Made by a program: the position numbers and the translations under genes. 64,000 nt of DNA from Lachnospiraceae bacterium UBA935 (GTDB lineage Bacteria > Bacillota > Clostridia > Lachnospirales > Lachnospiraceae). The stretch covers positions 13,352-77,351 of the forward strand of contig DBDJ01000036.1 of NCBI GenBank assembly GCA_002293525.1, given 5' to 3'. Positions 48,923 through 57,098 of the stretch are shown one piece after another (positions within the stretch are counted from its first letter, which is position 1; each line of letters opens with the position of its first letter). The notes beneath the pieces were generated by a model. It was not told the origin of the DNA. It saw only the letters and a program-made list of their open reading frames with translations, and searched no databases.

Positions 48923-50209
48923 ATGAAATTTCGTCCTAATAAAAAAGATCTATCAAAAGGAATCATAGCGCTGCTAGTTATTATCGCGGCTATCTGTTTC
49001 TACTACCTTTTATTTAACGGAACTCATTTCAGTTCTATAATCAAGTCGATTTTTCAAATATTTATGCCAGTCACGTACGGGTTTATATTTGCATACTTAC
49101 TGACTCCCGTAGTCAATAGGCTGGAAGTCCGGGTGATTCTTCCTGTCATCAAAAGATTAAAAATAAAAAACGAAGTTAAAGCTCAAAAAATATCAAGAGG
49201 ACTAACGATCTTCATAACGGTAATGGTAGTGCTATGGGTAATTTATAGTTTCTTCGCCCTGATTATCCCCGAGTTGATCAGCAGTATCCGAAATATTTCC
49301 GTACAGCTTCCGATTTTCGTAAGAAATACTACCGACTGGGTAAACAAAATCCTGGCAGATAATCCTGACATCAGGGATTTCATCAGAACCACCCTCCCCA
49401 TCTATTCAGATCAGCTGCAAAGCTTTCTGAATACAAATATTCTGCCGCAAATGGAGACCGTCTTTAAATCCGTTACGCTCAGCGTAATGAGCCTAGTCCA
49501 GGTACTATGGAATTTTTTGATCGGCATCATTATTTCCTGCTATGTGCTTTTTAATAAAGAACTATTTGCCGGTCAATGTAAAAAAATCCTATATGCTTTA
49601 TTCAAAACACCGACAGCCAACAACATCATCCAACGCTCCCGTTTTACCAACAAGACATTCAGCGGTTTCATCGGTGGCAAGATCCTTGATTCCCTTATCA
49701 TCGGTTTATTATGTTTTATCGGAGTCAGCCTTTTACAAATGCCACATGCAGTCCTAGTCAGTGTCATAGTGGGTGTAACTAATGTAATACCTTTCTTTGG
49801 CCCATATATCGGCGCCATTCCCAGTGCCTTTTTGATTTTTATGGTAAGCCCGATAAAATGCCTTTACTTTTTGATATTTATCTTAATTTTACAACAATTC
49901 GACGGCAACGTCCTGGGACCAAGAATCCTCGGAGAGTCTACCGGCCTAAGCGGTTTCTGGGTGATTTTTTCGATTACCATTTTCGGAGGCCTCTTTGGTG
50001 TTTTAGGCATGATAATAGGAGTCCCATTTTTCGCTGTCCTATATACCATATTCAGAAGCTATATCAACAAAAAACTTACCCTCCGGGGTTTGCCCGACAG
50101 TACCATAGAATATCTAGATGTGGGCACGATAGAAGACAACAATTTAATAAAACTCCAACCAGAAGACAAAAAATCCCAAACGTCCCAGTCCACAAATAAT
50201 TTAAAATAA
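48923..50209 (+). CDS. AI-2E family transporter (PerM/TqsA family)
   Basis: A 428-residue polytopic membrane protein of the AI-2E exporter/PerM family. Seven or eight helices are visible, with the conserved GYFIGAYLLTPVVNRLE-type first loop (here GFIFAYLLTPVVNRLE), VGVTNVIPFFGPYIGAIP and GIPFFAVLY-like end. Members export autoinducer-2 or act as ion antiporters, so the substrate is unassigned. GAAGGAG precedes the ATG. The small repeat-rich gene follows 30 nt later. Confidence 0.9.
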   Translation: MKFRPNKKDLSKGIIALLVIIAAICFYYLLFNGTHFSSIIKSIFQIFMPVTYGFIFAYLLTPVVNRLEVRVILPVIKRLKIKNEVKAQKISRGLTIFITVMVVLWVIYSFFALIIPELISSIRNISVQLPIFVRNTTDWVNKILADNPDIRDFIRTTLPIYSDQLQSFLNTNILPQMETVFKSVTLSVMSLVQVLWNFLIGIIISCYVLFNKELFAGQCKKILYALFKTPTANNIIQRSRFTNKTFSGFIGGKILDSLIIGLLCFIGVSLLQMPHAVLVSVIVGVTNVIPFFGPYIGAIPSAFLIFMVSPIKCLYFLIFILILQQFDGNVLGPRILGESTGLSGFWVIFSITIFGGLFGVLGMIIGVPFFAVLYTIFRSYINKKLTLRGLPDSTIEYLDVGTIEDNNLIKLQPEDKKSQTSQSTNNLK

Positions 50210-50239
50210 CCCAAAAGTGAATAAGGAGGACAGAAAATA

Positions 50240-50539
50240 ATGAACATAATAATACCAATTATTATTATTGCCTTTATTTTAATAGTATACGTCTATACAT
50301 TTCTCAAACAAAGAAATAAACGAATGGAAAATCAAAGAAATCTAGACACATTTCGCATGCAATATCAACATCGTCTAACCAAACCCAATACCAACCCCAT
50401 TACAAACCCCAATACCAATACCAACCCCAATACAAGCACGACTCCAAATACCACCACACCAAATTATCATCATCACCCAAAACTCACTCACCAAGAAGAT
50501 TATCGCGAGCAAAAAGATTATCACAACCAAAAAGATTAA
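50240..50539 (+). CDS. Small membrane protein with a repeat-built Asn/Thr/Pro tail
   Basis: A 99-residue protein with an N-terminal transmembrane helix (about residues 3-22), a short basic segment, then NTNPNTS-like repeats and a His/Gln/Lys-rich end. AAGGAGG precedes the ATG with normal spacing. The tail runs into four 18-nt tandem units. The TAA stop lies in unit two, where a TAT codon appears to have become TAA. If that codon were sense, the frame would run to 50629, adding 29 residues. The function is unknown. Confidence 0.6.
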   Translation: MNIIIPIIIIAFILIVYVYTFLKQRNKRMENQRNLDTFRMQYQHRLTKPNTNPITNPNTNTNPNTSTTPNTTTPNYHHHPKLTHQEDYREQKDYHNQKD

Positions 50540-50582
50540 CACAACCAAAAAGCTTATCACAACCAAAAAGCTTATCACAACC
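50511..50582 (+). repeat. Four contiguous 18-nt units across a stop codon
   Basis: AAAAAGATTATCACAACC, AAAAAGATTAACACAACC and two copies of AAAAAGCTTATCACAACC follow without a gap from 50511. The second unit differs from the first by T to A, making the TAA stop of the gene. The unit length is a multiple of three. Confidence 0.95.
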
Positions 50583-50651
50583 AAACGTCAGCTGAAACTA
50601 ACATCCCCCCCACAACACCTACCAATTAACCAACCCTCAACACCCAACCCA

Positions 50652-50723
50652 CGACTTTAACGAATAGTTGGCTCAATATCAAGAGCAACCAGCACACCCC
50701 GCGCCAACTATTCGTTAAAGTCG
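50652..50723. repeat. Perfect 20-bp inverted repeat
   Basis: CGACTTTAACGAATAGTTGG (50652-50671) is matched exactly by its reverse complement at 50704-50723, around a 32-nt spacer. A third partial copy CGAATAGTTGG follows at 50731-50741 in direct orientation. It lies between two convergent genes and may act as a terminator, though the loop is large. Confidence 0.9.
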
Positions 50724-50742
50724 GCTTTTGCGAATAGTTGGA

Positions 50743-51366
50743 TTACTGTTTATTCTCGAAGTCATCGATATATTGGATGATCAGCCGCACTGTCCCGTCA
50801 ATCCCCAACACGCTGCTGTTTACGCAGAGGTCATAACTGTCAGCCCGTCCCCACTTTTTCGAGGAATAATAATTATAATAGCTCTGACGCTGTTTATCCT
50901 TCTTGGCACACATTTCTTTTGCTTTAGCGGCATCGACATTGTATTTTTCACAGACATGCTTGACTTTTTCTTCTTCATTTCCATAGATAAAAATATGGAC
51001 ACAGTTCTTTTTATCACTTAAGGCATAATCTGCGCAGCGGCCCATGATGACACAGGGCCCTTCATCGGCAATTTTCTTAATGGTATCAAATTGAGCCAGG
51101 AACACCTTATGACTGATCGGCATATCCACAAAATGTGCCGCATTATAGCCAAATGAATACGTATCCATGACTAGGTTGTACAAAAAAGAACTGGTAGGCC
51201 TTTCATCATGGTTATAGATCATTTCTTCGCAGAATCCGCTTTCTTTGGCAGCCCTGGTCAGCAGTTCTTTATCAAGAAACCGGATATCAAAATGCTTGGC
51301 TACCTGCTCTCCTATTTCATGCCCGCCTGATCCAAATTGCCGTCCTATGGTAATAATGGTATTCAT
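50743..51366 (-). CDS. Cytidylate kinase-like family protein, paralogue 2
   Basis: A 207-residue paralogue of the gene at 44703. It shares the N-terminal ITIGRQFGSGGHEIGEQVA in place of a classical P-loop, CVIMGRCADYAL and the lid-like KKDKQRQSYYNYYSSKKW with a following SYDLCVNSS. It has a standalone minus-strand gene position with a GGGGG-type site before the ATG. Its substrate is unknown. Confidence 0.85.
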   Translation of the reverse strand: MNTIITIGRQFGSGGHEIGEQVAKHFDIRFLDKELLTRAAKESGFCEEMIYNHDERPTSSFLYNLVMDTYSFGYNAAHFVDMPISHKVFLAQFDTIKKIADEGPCVIMGRCADYALSDKKNCVHIFIYGNEEEKVKHVCEKYNVDAAKAKEMCAKKDKQRQSYYNYYSSKKWGRADSYDLCVNSSVLGIDGTVRLIIQYIDDFENKQ

Positions 51367-51717
51367 ATAGCACCCCCATTCGAAATATTTAATTGGTTAA
51401 GTTTATTATAGCATATTACCACATTCAGAGGCAGAAATATATAAATTAATTTATTGAATTTATTGAATTAATTTCGCTGCAAGCTGTTTTCGCTATAATT
51501 AAGGCCATTTTCCGATTCGTTCCCCGCTACTCCGCCAGCCAGAAGAGATGATTTTCATTTTTCTGGCCAAAGGGCGAAGCAAACTGGCTTAATTCAAACA
51601 ATCTTTAACTTGCCGAATAATTCGTTTATCAATATATTCCAACGATTTATTCAATATTTTTATTGACTGTAACTAAAATAACCTAGTATAATTAAAATCA
51701 CAAAAGGAGGAATAAAA
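51367..51717. other. Intergenic region with the XRE promoter
   Basis: No gene is supported on either strand. A good promoter for the XRE gene is TTGACT (51663-51668), 18 nt, TATAAT (51687-51692). Near 51539-51575 the inverted pair GCCAGAA/TTCTGGC can form a hairpin. The remainder is AT-rich with loose repeats of AATTTATTGAATT near 51445-51470. Confidence 0.65.
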
Positions 51718-52188
51718 ATGGCAAACATAGAATTTTCAAGGGCTCTAAAAGAATTGCGTCAAAAGGCCGGATTCACCCAAAAAGAAGTCTATGAGCATTT
51801 TGAAATACCGCAGTCAACATTTAGTTCGTGGGAAGTCGGAAAATCGGAGCCATCGGGAGAAATGCTCCTAAGATTGTGTAAGTTTTATAACTCTGACATG
51901 CTGAAAGACTTTAATGCGAATGCCGATGCCCTAACAAACAACGAATTACTGGTTATAGAAAAATATCGTGAGCTAGACAATTATGGCAGAAATGCCGTTA
52001 AGGTAGTGATGGAAAATGAATTGAAACGTACCAAACATGACGCCGAAGAGAAAGCATTGATTGCCAGAATACATGAACTGAACCGAACGCTAAGTGCTGC
52101 TTACGAGCGAACCGACTTGGGCGATCTGTCCGATGAGGAACTGGCCGAACTAAAAAGACTCGATGATGAGATAATTGACAGGATGTAA
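51718..52188 (+). CDS. XRE-family helix-turn-helix regulator
   Basis: A 156-residue DNA-binding protein. Residues about 7-60 form a Cro/CI-type helix-turn-helix (LKELRQKAGFTQKEVYEHFEIPQSTFSSWEVGKSEPSGEML). A linker leads to a C-terminal helical part rich in Glu and Lys, probably for dimerisation. There is no peptidase or metal site. AAAGGAGG precedes the ATG and the promoter is at 51663. The Ltp-repeat gene follows 85 nt later without a terminator, so the regulator may control both. Confidence 0.9.
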   Translation: MANIEFSRALKELRQKAGFTQKEVYEHFEIPQSTFSSWEVGKSEPSGEMLLRLCKFYNSDMLKDFNANADALTNNELLVIEKYRELDNYGRNAVKVVMENELKRTKHDAEEKALIARIHELNRTLSAAYERTDLGDLSDEELAELKRLDDEIIDRM

Positions 52189-52273
52189 CGGGAGAAAACT
52201 GTTGCGATGTCGCGATGAGGCGTATTTGCAATTATATAAACATATTTAAACACAAGAAGAAAGGAATTTTACC

Positions 52274-53539
52274 ATGAATCAAATTATTTGTGAAGAATGC
52301 GGTAAAGAAATACCTGAAAAGGCGAATAATTGCCCCTACTGCGGTTATCCGGTATTTAATATGCCGCTGCGTCAGACGGTACCAGTGACACCTAGACCCC
52401 TGAATCAAAATCAGGTGAACCAATCAAGACTGATACCGCCCATTAATAACACCATGCCGGCCACACCGACACAATCCGGTATGGGACTCGCGGCACTTAT
52501 CCTCACAGTGTTGGGTTGCACTTGCCTGATTGGGACAATTCTTGCGATTATTGACCTTGCCAGAAAAGACAAAAGTAAAAAGCACACCCTATCTGTCATC
52601 GCCTTGGTTATATCAGGGCTTTGGCTTCTGATTGGGATCGCTGGTTTAGCAAACACCGTCATTAACACTCCATCAAGCGCGTTTGTCGAGGAATTCTCTA
52701 CCCCGGCTGTCGAAGATGATTCCTTCAGTGAGCAAGTGGCGGCTGAACCGGAGGTAAAAGAAGAACCCACTCCCACCCCTGAACCCACCCCTGAGCCTAC
52801 CCCTGAACCTACCCCTACGCCGTCTCCCGCAATCTCGAAAGAGGAATTCATGGCATCTTGTCAAGAAATTGACTACAAGACCTTGGCGCGTAACCCAGAA
52901 GAGTATATCGGCCAGCCAATCGTCCTGACCGTAAAAATTGAGCAGATATTACAAGGCGGCTGGTTTGACGACAGCCAATATTATCGAGTTTATACCAATG
53001 ACGATTTAGATTGGTGGATGGGCGACGAATATTTTATGTACGATTACCGGCTGGACGACGACACGCGACTGCTGCAGGATGATATTTTGAAGGTGTACGC
53101 AGAATTTGCAGGCTTGGAAACTGTTACAAGAGCGTTGACAGGAACAGACGAGGAAGTTCCGGCAATCAAGGCACTGTATATTGAAATATTAGAGGATGCC
53201 GAAAGTGTGTCAGCGGAAGATACTACCCAGACAACAGATGACCCAAATGTCACGATGGGTCAAAGAAACGCCCTGCAAGAAGCCAAGAGCTATTTAGACC
53301 TTATGCCTTTTTCCTATGAGGGCATAATAGAGATATTGGAATATGAAGAATATTCTTACGAAGATGCCGTTTATGCGGCAGACAACTGTGGAGCTGACTG
53401 GTATGAGCAAGCCGCTAAATGTGCTAAAAGTTATCTGGATTTTATGGCGTTTTCCCGCGAAGAATTAATAGATCAGCTAGAATATGAAGGATATACTTAT
53501 GAGCAGGCAGTGTATGGCGTGGAAGCAAACGGTTACTAG
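52274..53539 (+). CDS. Zinc-ribbon membrane protein with C-terminal Ltp repeats
   Basis: A 421-residue mosaic. An N-terminal zinc ribbon (CEECGKEIPEKANNCPYCG) is followed by a linker, two hydrophobic helices (DUF4190-like, about residues 74-96 and 108-128), and a Pro-Thr-Glu repeat (PTPEPTPEPTPE, about 160-180) from a 12-nt DNA repeat. A middle domain follows, with two C-terminal repeats, ALQEAKSYLDLMPFSYEGII and CAKSYLDFMAFSREELID. The repeats match the Ltp family, whose phage TP-J34 founder blocks superinfection by related phages. The family is also widespread in chromosomes, so a defence role is only a suggestion. The stop is followed by a strong terminator. Confidence 0.82.
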   Translation: MNQIICEECGKEIPEKANNCPYCGYPVFNMPLRQTVPVTPRPLNQNQVNQSRLIPPINNTMPATPTQSGMGLAALILTVLGCTCLIGTILAIIDLARKDKSKKHTLSVIALVISGLWLLIGIAGLANTVINTPSSAFVEEFSTPAVEDDSFSEQVAAEPEVKEEPTPTPEPTPEPTPEPTPTPSPAISKEEFMASCQEIDYKTLARNPEEYIGQPIVLTVKIEQILQGGWFDDSQYYRVYTNDDLDWWMGDEYFMYDYRLDDDTRLLQDDILKVYAEFAGLETVTRALTGTDEEVPAIKALYIEILEDAESVSAEDTTQTTDDPNVTMGQRNALQEAKSYLDLMPFSYEGIIEILEYEEYSYEDAVYAADNCGADWYEQAAKCAKSYLDFMAFSREELIDQLEYEGYTYEQAVYGVEANGY

Positions 53540-53633
53540 ATTGTAGCCACCAAGCCCTTACCCTATGCCCTAGCGGTATGGGCATCACAGAAGGCACTGT
53601 ATGGATTATTCAAACACCTTTGTTATCATTCAA

Positions 53634-53670
53634 AAAACGGTTTACATAAATATATTATGTAAACCGTTTT
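53634..53670. terminator. Strong bidirectional terminator
   Basis: A perfect 16-bp stem AAAACGGTTTACATAA/TTATGTAAACCGTTTT with a 5-nt loop lies between the convergent Ltp gene and the RluD-type gene. Both ends have A/T runs. Confidence 0.9.
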
Positions 53671-53706
53671 AATGAATCATATAATCCTTCAAGCAGACAT
53701 ATCCTT

Positions 53707-54639
53707 TTATCGTTTCTCGGATAAACTATTCAACAATTCTTCAAAATAGGCCGGCAAAGGCGCTTCTGTATGGATTAATTCATCAGTGACCGGATGGACG
53801 AACCCAAGTGTTTTGGCATGAAGCACCTGTCCATTCAGGTTAAAAGGGCATTTCCGGTTTCCATATACATTATCACCGAGCAAGGGATGGCCAATATGGG
53901 TCATATGCACTCTGATTTGATGCGTGCGCCCGGTCTCAAGCTGACATTCTACATAAGTATAGTTACCGAAACGCCGCAGTACCCGATAATGTGTTATGGC
54001 TTCTTTTCCGTCAGCAATCACTGCCATCCTTTTCCGTTCTTTAAGATGACGTCCAATCGGTGCCACAATCGTTCCCACATCAGATTTTACGTCACCAAAG
54101 ACAATTGCCTCATAGCGGCGTTCCAAGTTGTGGTCTTTAAGCTGGCTGGATATGCCACGATGTGCCACATCACTCTTACACACTAACAAGGCGCCGCTGG
54201 TATCGCGGTCGATCCGGTGAACGATGCCGGGACGCAGAATTCCGTTGATCCCAGAAAGCCGTCCCTGACAATAATAAATCAGAGCATTAACTAGCGTCCC
54301 CGTATAGTGCCCAGGAGCAGGGTGAACTACCATTCCCTGAGATTTATTAACGACCAACAGATGATCATCCTCAAAAAGTACGGAAAGCGGCAGATTCTCC
54401 GGCAGAATATCCGGAACTACTGCTTCGGGGATCGTCAGGAAAATCCGGTCATCACATTTAACTCGATAATTAGCTTTTACAGGCTGCCTGTTTCCCGCAC
54501 CCTTTTCCAGGAAAACCCGCCCCTCTTTCAAAAGCTTCTGAAGGTAAGAACGAGACAACGGATCGATAAGCAAACTGAGCTGCTTATCGATCCGTTCCCC
54601 TTCCTCTTCTTCCGCAATCTGAAATAAAAATTCCTTCAT
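53707..54639 (-). CDS. rluD: RluD-type 23S rRNA pseudouridine synthase
   Basis: A 310-residue pseudouridine synthase with an N-terminal S4 domain (RIDKQLSLLIDPLSRSYLQKLLKEGRV) and the catalytic GIVHRIDRDTSGALLVCKSD with its invariant Asp. ECQLETGRTHQIRVHMTHIGHPLLGD follows. It sits downstream of lspA, the usual lspA-rluD order in Firmicutes. RluD modifies the helix 69 loop of 23S rRNA, an assignment taken from the family. The ribosome site is weak. Confidence 0.94.
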   Translation of the reverse strand: MKEFLFQIAEEEEGERIDKQLSLLIDPLSRSYLQKLLKEGRVFLEKGAGNRQPVKANYRVKCDDRIFLTIPEAVVPDILPENLPLSVLFEDDHLLVVNKSQGMVVHPAPGHYTGTLVNALIYYCQGRLSGINGILRPGIVHRIDRDTSGALLVCKSDVAHRGISSQLKDHNLERRYEAIVFGDVKSDVGTIVAPIGRHLKERKRMAVIADGKEAITHYRVLRRFGNYTYVECQLETGRTHQIRVHMTHIGHPLLGDNVYGNRKCPFNLNGQVLHAKTLGFVHPVTDELIHTEAPLPAYFEELLNSLSEKR

Positions 54640-54680
54640 AGTAATCCCGTTTCACAAGCTTTAACTTATTACGTCACTTA

Positions 54681-54710
54681 TTACTTCCATTCGCATTACT
54701 TCCATTCGCA
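54681..54710 (-). repeat. Exact 15-nt tandem duplication between lspA and rluD
   Basis: TTACTTCCATTCGCA occurs twice in direct succession, with partial copies on either side (ACTTATTAC and TTACTATTCA). It occupies the gap downstream of lspA. Confidence 0.85.
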
Positions 54711-54741
54711 TTACTATTCACAGTTAAAATCAATACTATCA

Positions 54742-55281
54742 TTACTTGAATTCACGGTACTTTTTCTGTGTAAAACTTAAAAAATCAAAATCCGCATCCT
54801 TGTATTTAAAAAAGATAAGAATTACAAGTATCAGTGTGGCAATCGTGACATACATATCGGCAACGTTAAAAATCGGAAATGTCTGCCCGAACATCCGGAT
54901 AGCCACTACATGAATAAAATCCACCACATAATTCAGACGCAGCCGATCCAGCATATTACCGATTGCCCCGCCTCCGATCATAGTCAGCAATACATGAAGG
55001 GCGTCATACTTCTTCTTATCAGGCGCCTTATAAAGCACAAAAACCACCACACCGAGAAAGATCAGGGCAATAAAGATGAAGAAAAATTTTTGGTTAGGCA
55101 GCATCCCAAAAGCAGCACCAGTGTTTTCAAGATAGTTGAATTCTAGAACATTGTCGATGATCCTGTAGGCTGGCTGGTTCTTCAGTTTCAGAGTCGCAAG
55201 ATATTTCGAATATTGGTCGGTAATGATCAGTATAGTTAAGAATAAGGCATCAAATATGAAAAGCTTGGATTTTCTGGGCAT
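54742..55281 (-). CDS. lspA: Lipoprotein signal peptidase LspA
   Basis: LspA is the membrane aspartic protease that removes signal peptides from prolipoproteins. The 179-residue protein has four hydrophobic segments, ITDQYSKYLAT near the N-terminus, LENTGAAFG and the catalytic pair in GNMLDRLRLNYVVDFIHV and FPIFNVADMYVT. Its clients here would include the lipoproteins at 13958, 39604 and 60784. GAAAGGAAG precedes the ATG. Confidence 0.96.
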   Translation of the reverse strand: MPRKSKLFIFDALFLTILIITDQYSKYLATLKLKNQPAYRIIDNVLEFNYLENTGAAFGMLPNQKFFFIFIALIFLGVVVFVLYKAPDKKKYDALHVLLTMIGGGAIGNMLDRLRLNYVVDFIHVVAIRMFGQTFPIFNVADMYVTIATLILVILIFFKYKDADFDFLSFTQKKYREFK

Positions 55282-55318
55282 TTTTACTTCCTTTCGGCTA
55301 TATCAAATATCAAACACA

Positions 55319-56422
55319 TCAATTATTGTCCTCTGAATAGTTTATTTCATTCAGGGCATTTAAAATATCTTCATCAGTGACATTGCGGTCAATCACTGCT
55401 TTACCGACTTTTTTCAGCAGGATGAATTTAATATAATCCCCTTCTTTCTTTTTATCCGACTTGGTCAGGCGCAGGATTTCCTGAGGATCCATATGCGTTA
55501 TGGAAATAGGCAGATGAAACGGCACGAACATATCCCTGATCTCATAATATTCCTCCATCGATAGCCATTCATGCTTCCATGATATAAAAGCCGCCGCCAC
55601 CGCACCCAAAGCGACGCATTCACCATGATATAGCTGGAAGCCGGACGCTTTTTCTATGGCATGGCCGATTGTATGTCCGAAATTCAAGAGCGCCCGCTCG
55701 CCTTTTTCCAGCGGATCCTTTTCCACGATCAGCTTCTTTATTGTACAGCTACGCATAATCATTTCTTCCAAGATATCCGTATCTTTTTCGCATATTTCAT
55801 ACATTTTATCCAGCAGCCATTCATAAAAGCGCCCGTCTTTGATCAGAGCATGTTTCATGATCTCAGCGAAACCGCTGAAATATTGCCGGTCTGGAAGCGT
55901 TTGTAAAGTTGAAACATTGATATATACCAGTTTGGGCATATAGAAGGCGCCCACCATATTCTTATAACCGTCAAAATCGACCCCGGTTTTTCCGCCGATG
56001 CTGGAATCAGACTGGGATAATAACGTCGTCGGAATCTGAATAAAATCTATCCCCCGAAGATAAGTTGCCGCAACATAGCCGGTCAGGTCCCCGACCACAC
56101 CTCCGCCCAGCGCGATCAACATATCATTCCGGTCAAAATTTGACCTTATCAAAAAATCATATAGGCTCTCGACTGTCTTTAAGGTCTTCTGCTCCTCTCC
56201 CGCTGAGAACATAAAACGGACCGATCCGGCACACTGATCTTTCAATATCACATCCATTTCATCTCCGTAAAGCGGCGCCACATTGGAATCAGTTACAATG
56301 CATATTTTTTTTCCAGCTGTCGCTAAGGCTGACAATTCTTCTGCCAGTTCGTCAAAAGTATGGGAAATCAATATATCATAGCAAGGTTTTGATTCATAAC
56401 TGATATTCAGACGCTCTGACAT
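55319..56422 (-). CDS. aroB: 3-dehydroquinate synthase AroB
   Basis: AroB converts DAHP to 3-dehydroquinate, the second step of the shikimate pathway, using NAD and a divalent metal. The 367-residue protein shows the nucleotide-binding ALGGGVVGDLTGYVAATYLRGI, the metal-binding LLNFGHTIGHAIEK and HGECVALG with the expected histidines. GACAGGAG precedes the ATG. It lies in the lspA/aroB/sepF direction with no other shikimate genes in the window. Confidence 0.96.
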   Translation of the reverse strand: MSERLNISYESKPCYDILISHTFDELAEELSALATAGKKICIVTDSNVAPLYGDEMDVILKDQCAGSVRFMFSAGEEQKTLKTVESLYDFLIRSNFDRNDMLIALGGGVVGDLTGYVAATYLRGIDFIQIPTTLLSQSDSSIGGKTGVDFDGYKNMVGAFYMPKLVYINVSTLQTLPDRQYFSGFAEIMKHALIKDGRFYEWLLDKMYEICEKDTDILEEMIMRSCTIKKLIVEKDPLEKGERALLNFGHTIGHAIEKASGFQLYHGECVALGAVAAAFISWKHEWLSMEEYYEIRDMFVPFHLPISITHMDPQEILRLTKSDKKKEGDYIKFILLKKVGKAVIDRNVTDEDILNALNEINYSEDNN

Positions 56423-56519
56423 AACGGTTCTCCTGTCGTAATGAAGGTGCCCCGCTGGCCGGTTCGGCTTGGGAACACCCTCAAAATTTTGTATGATCTT
56501 TCACTAATCCTTTTGACCT

Positions 56520-56576
56520 AGTTCTTTTATCCAGTTCTTTTATCCAGTTCTTTTATTCCAGTTCTTTTTACTTCAC
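56520..56576 (-). repeat. 13-nt tandem array between sepF and aroB
   Basis: AGTTCTTTTATCC occurs at 56520, 56533, 56546 and, with one extra T, at 56560. The 13-nt period is not a multiple of three. Confidence 0.9.
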
Positions 56577-56606
56577 CTTTTCTATTCCAGTGAATATACT
56601 CTTCAT

Positions 56607-57098
56607 TCAGATCCCGCCATTAATCGGCACATCGAAAGAACCCGATAGAATCTCTTGAAAATCTCCCGATATGTCAACACTTGGAGGAGTAATAATAAAT
56701 ATGTAATGTGAAATCTTCTGTAAATTACCACTGATAGCAAAAGTTGAACCGGAAGTAAAATCAATAATCCTCTGGGCAATGTCCACGTCAATCCCTTCAA
56801 GATTCAGTACGACTGTACGGTTAGCCAGCAAAGTTTCGGTAATCTCCCGGGCATCTTCCACAGAAGTCGGCTTAATCACGCATACTTCCATGCCTGTTCC
56901 CATCTTTTTCACTTGACGCGGTATCGGTGTTACTTTGGGGATCGTTTTTTTACGTTCCTCCGTACTGTCTGCTGCATCTTTAGTAGCCAGCTTTCTGGGT
57001 GCCTCAGCTTCTTCTTCATCATCTTCGTAGTCATCATAAAAGTTATCTTCATCTTCATTCAGCTTCATGTAATTAAGAAACTTGTCCATTACGCCCAT
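56607..57098 (-). CDS. sepF: Cell division protein SepF
   Basis: SepF anchors and bundles FtsZ at the division site. The 163-residue protein has the N-terminal membrane-binding amphipathic helix (MDKFLNYMKLN), an acidic linker (EDEDNFYDDYEDDEEEAE) and the C-terminal SepF fold (VCVIKPTSVEDAREITETLL and NLEGIDVDIAQRIIDFTSG). GAAGGAG precedes the ATG at 57098. It overlaps the yggS stop by 10 nt, the common yggS-sepF pair. Confidence 0.95.
   Translation of the reverse strand: MGVMDKFLNYMKLNEDEDNFYDDYEDDEEEAEAPRKLATKDAADSTEERKKTIPKVTPIPRQVKKMGTGMEVCVIKPTSVEDAREITETLLANRTVVLNLEGIDVDIAQRIIDFTSGSTFAISGNLQKISHYIFIITPPSVDISGDFQEILSGSFDVPINGGI

Noticed and set aside
51550..51595. 14-codon peptide gene beginning MIFIFLAKG in the gap before the XRE gene
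   Set aside because: It has no ribosome binding site or conservation evidence and lies within a hairpin.
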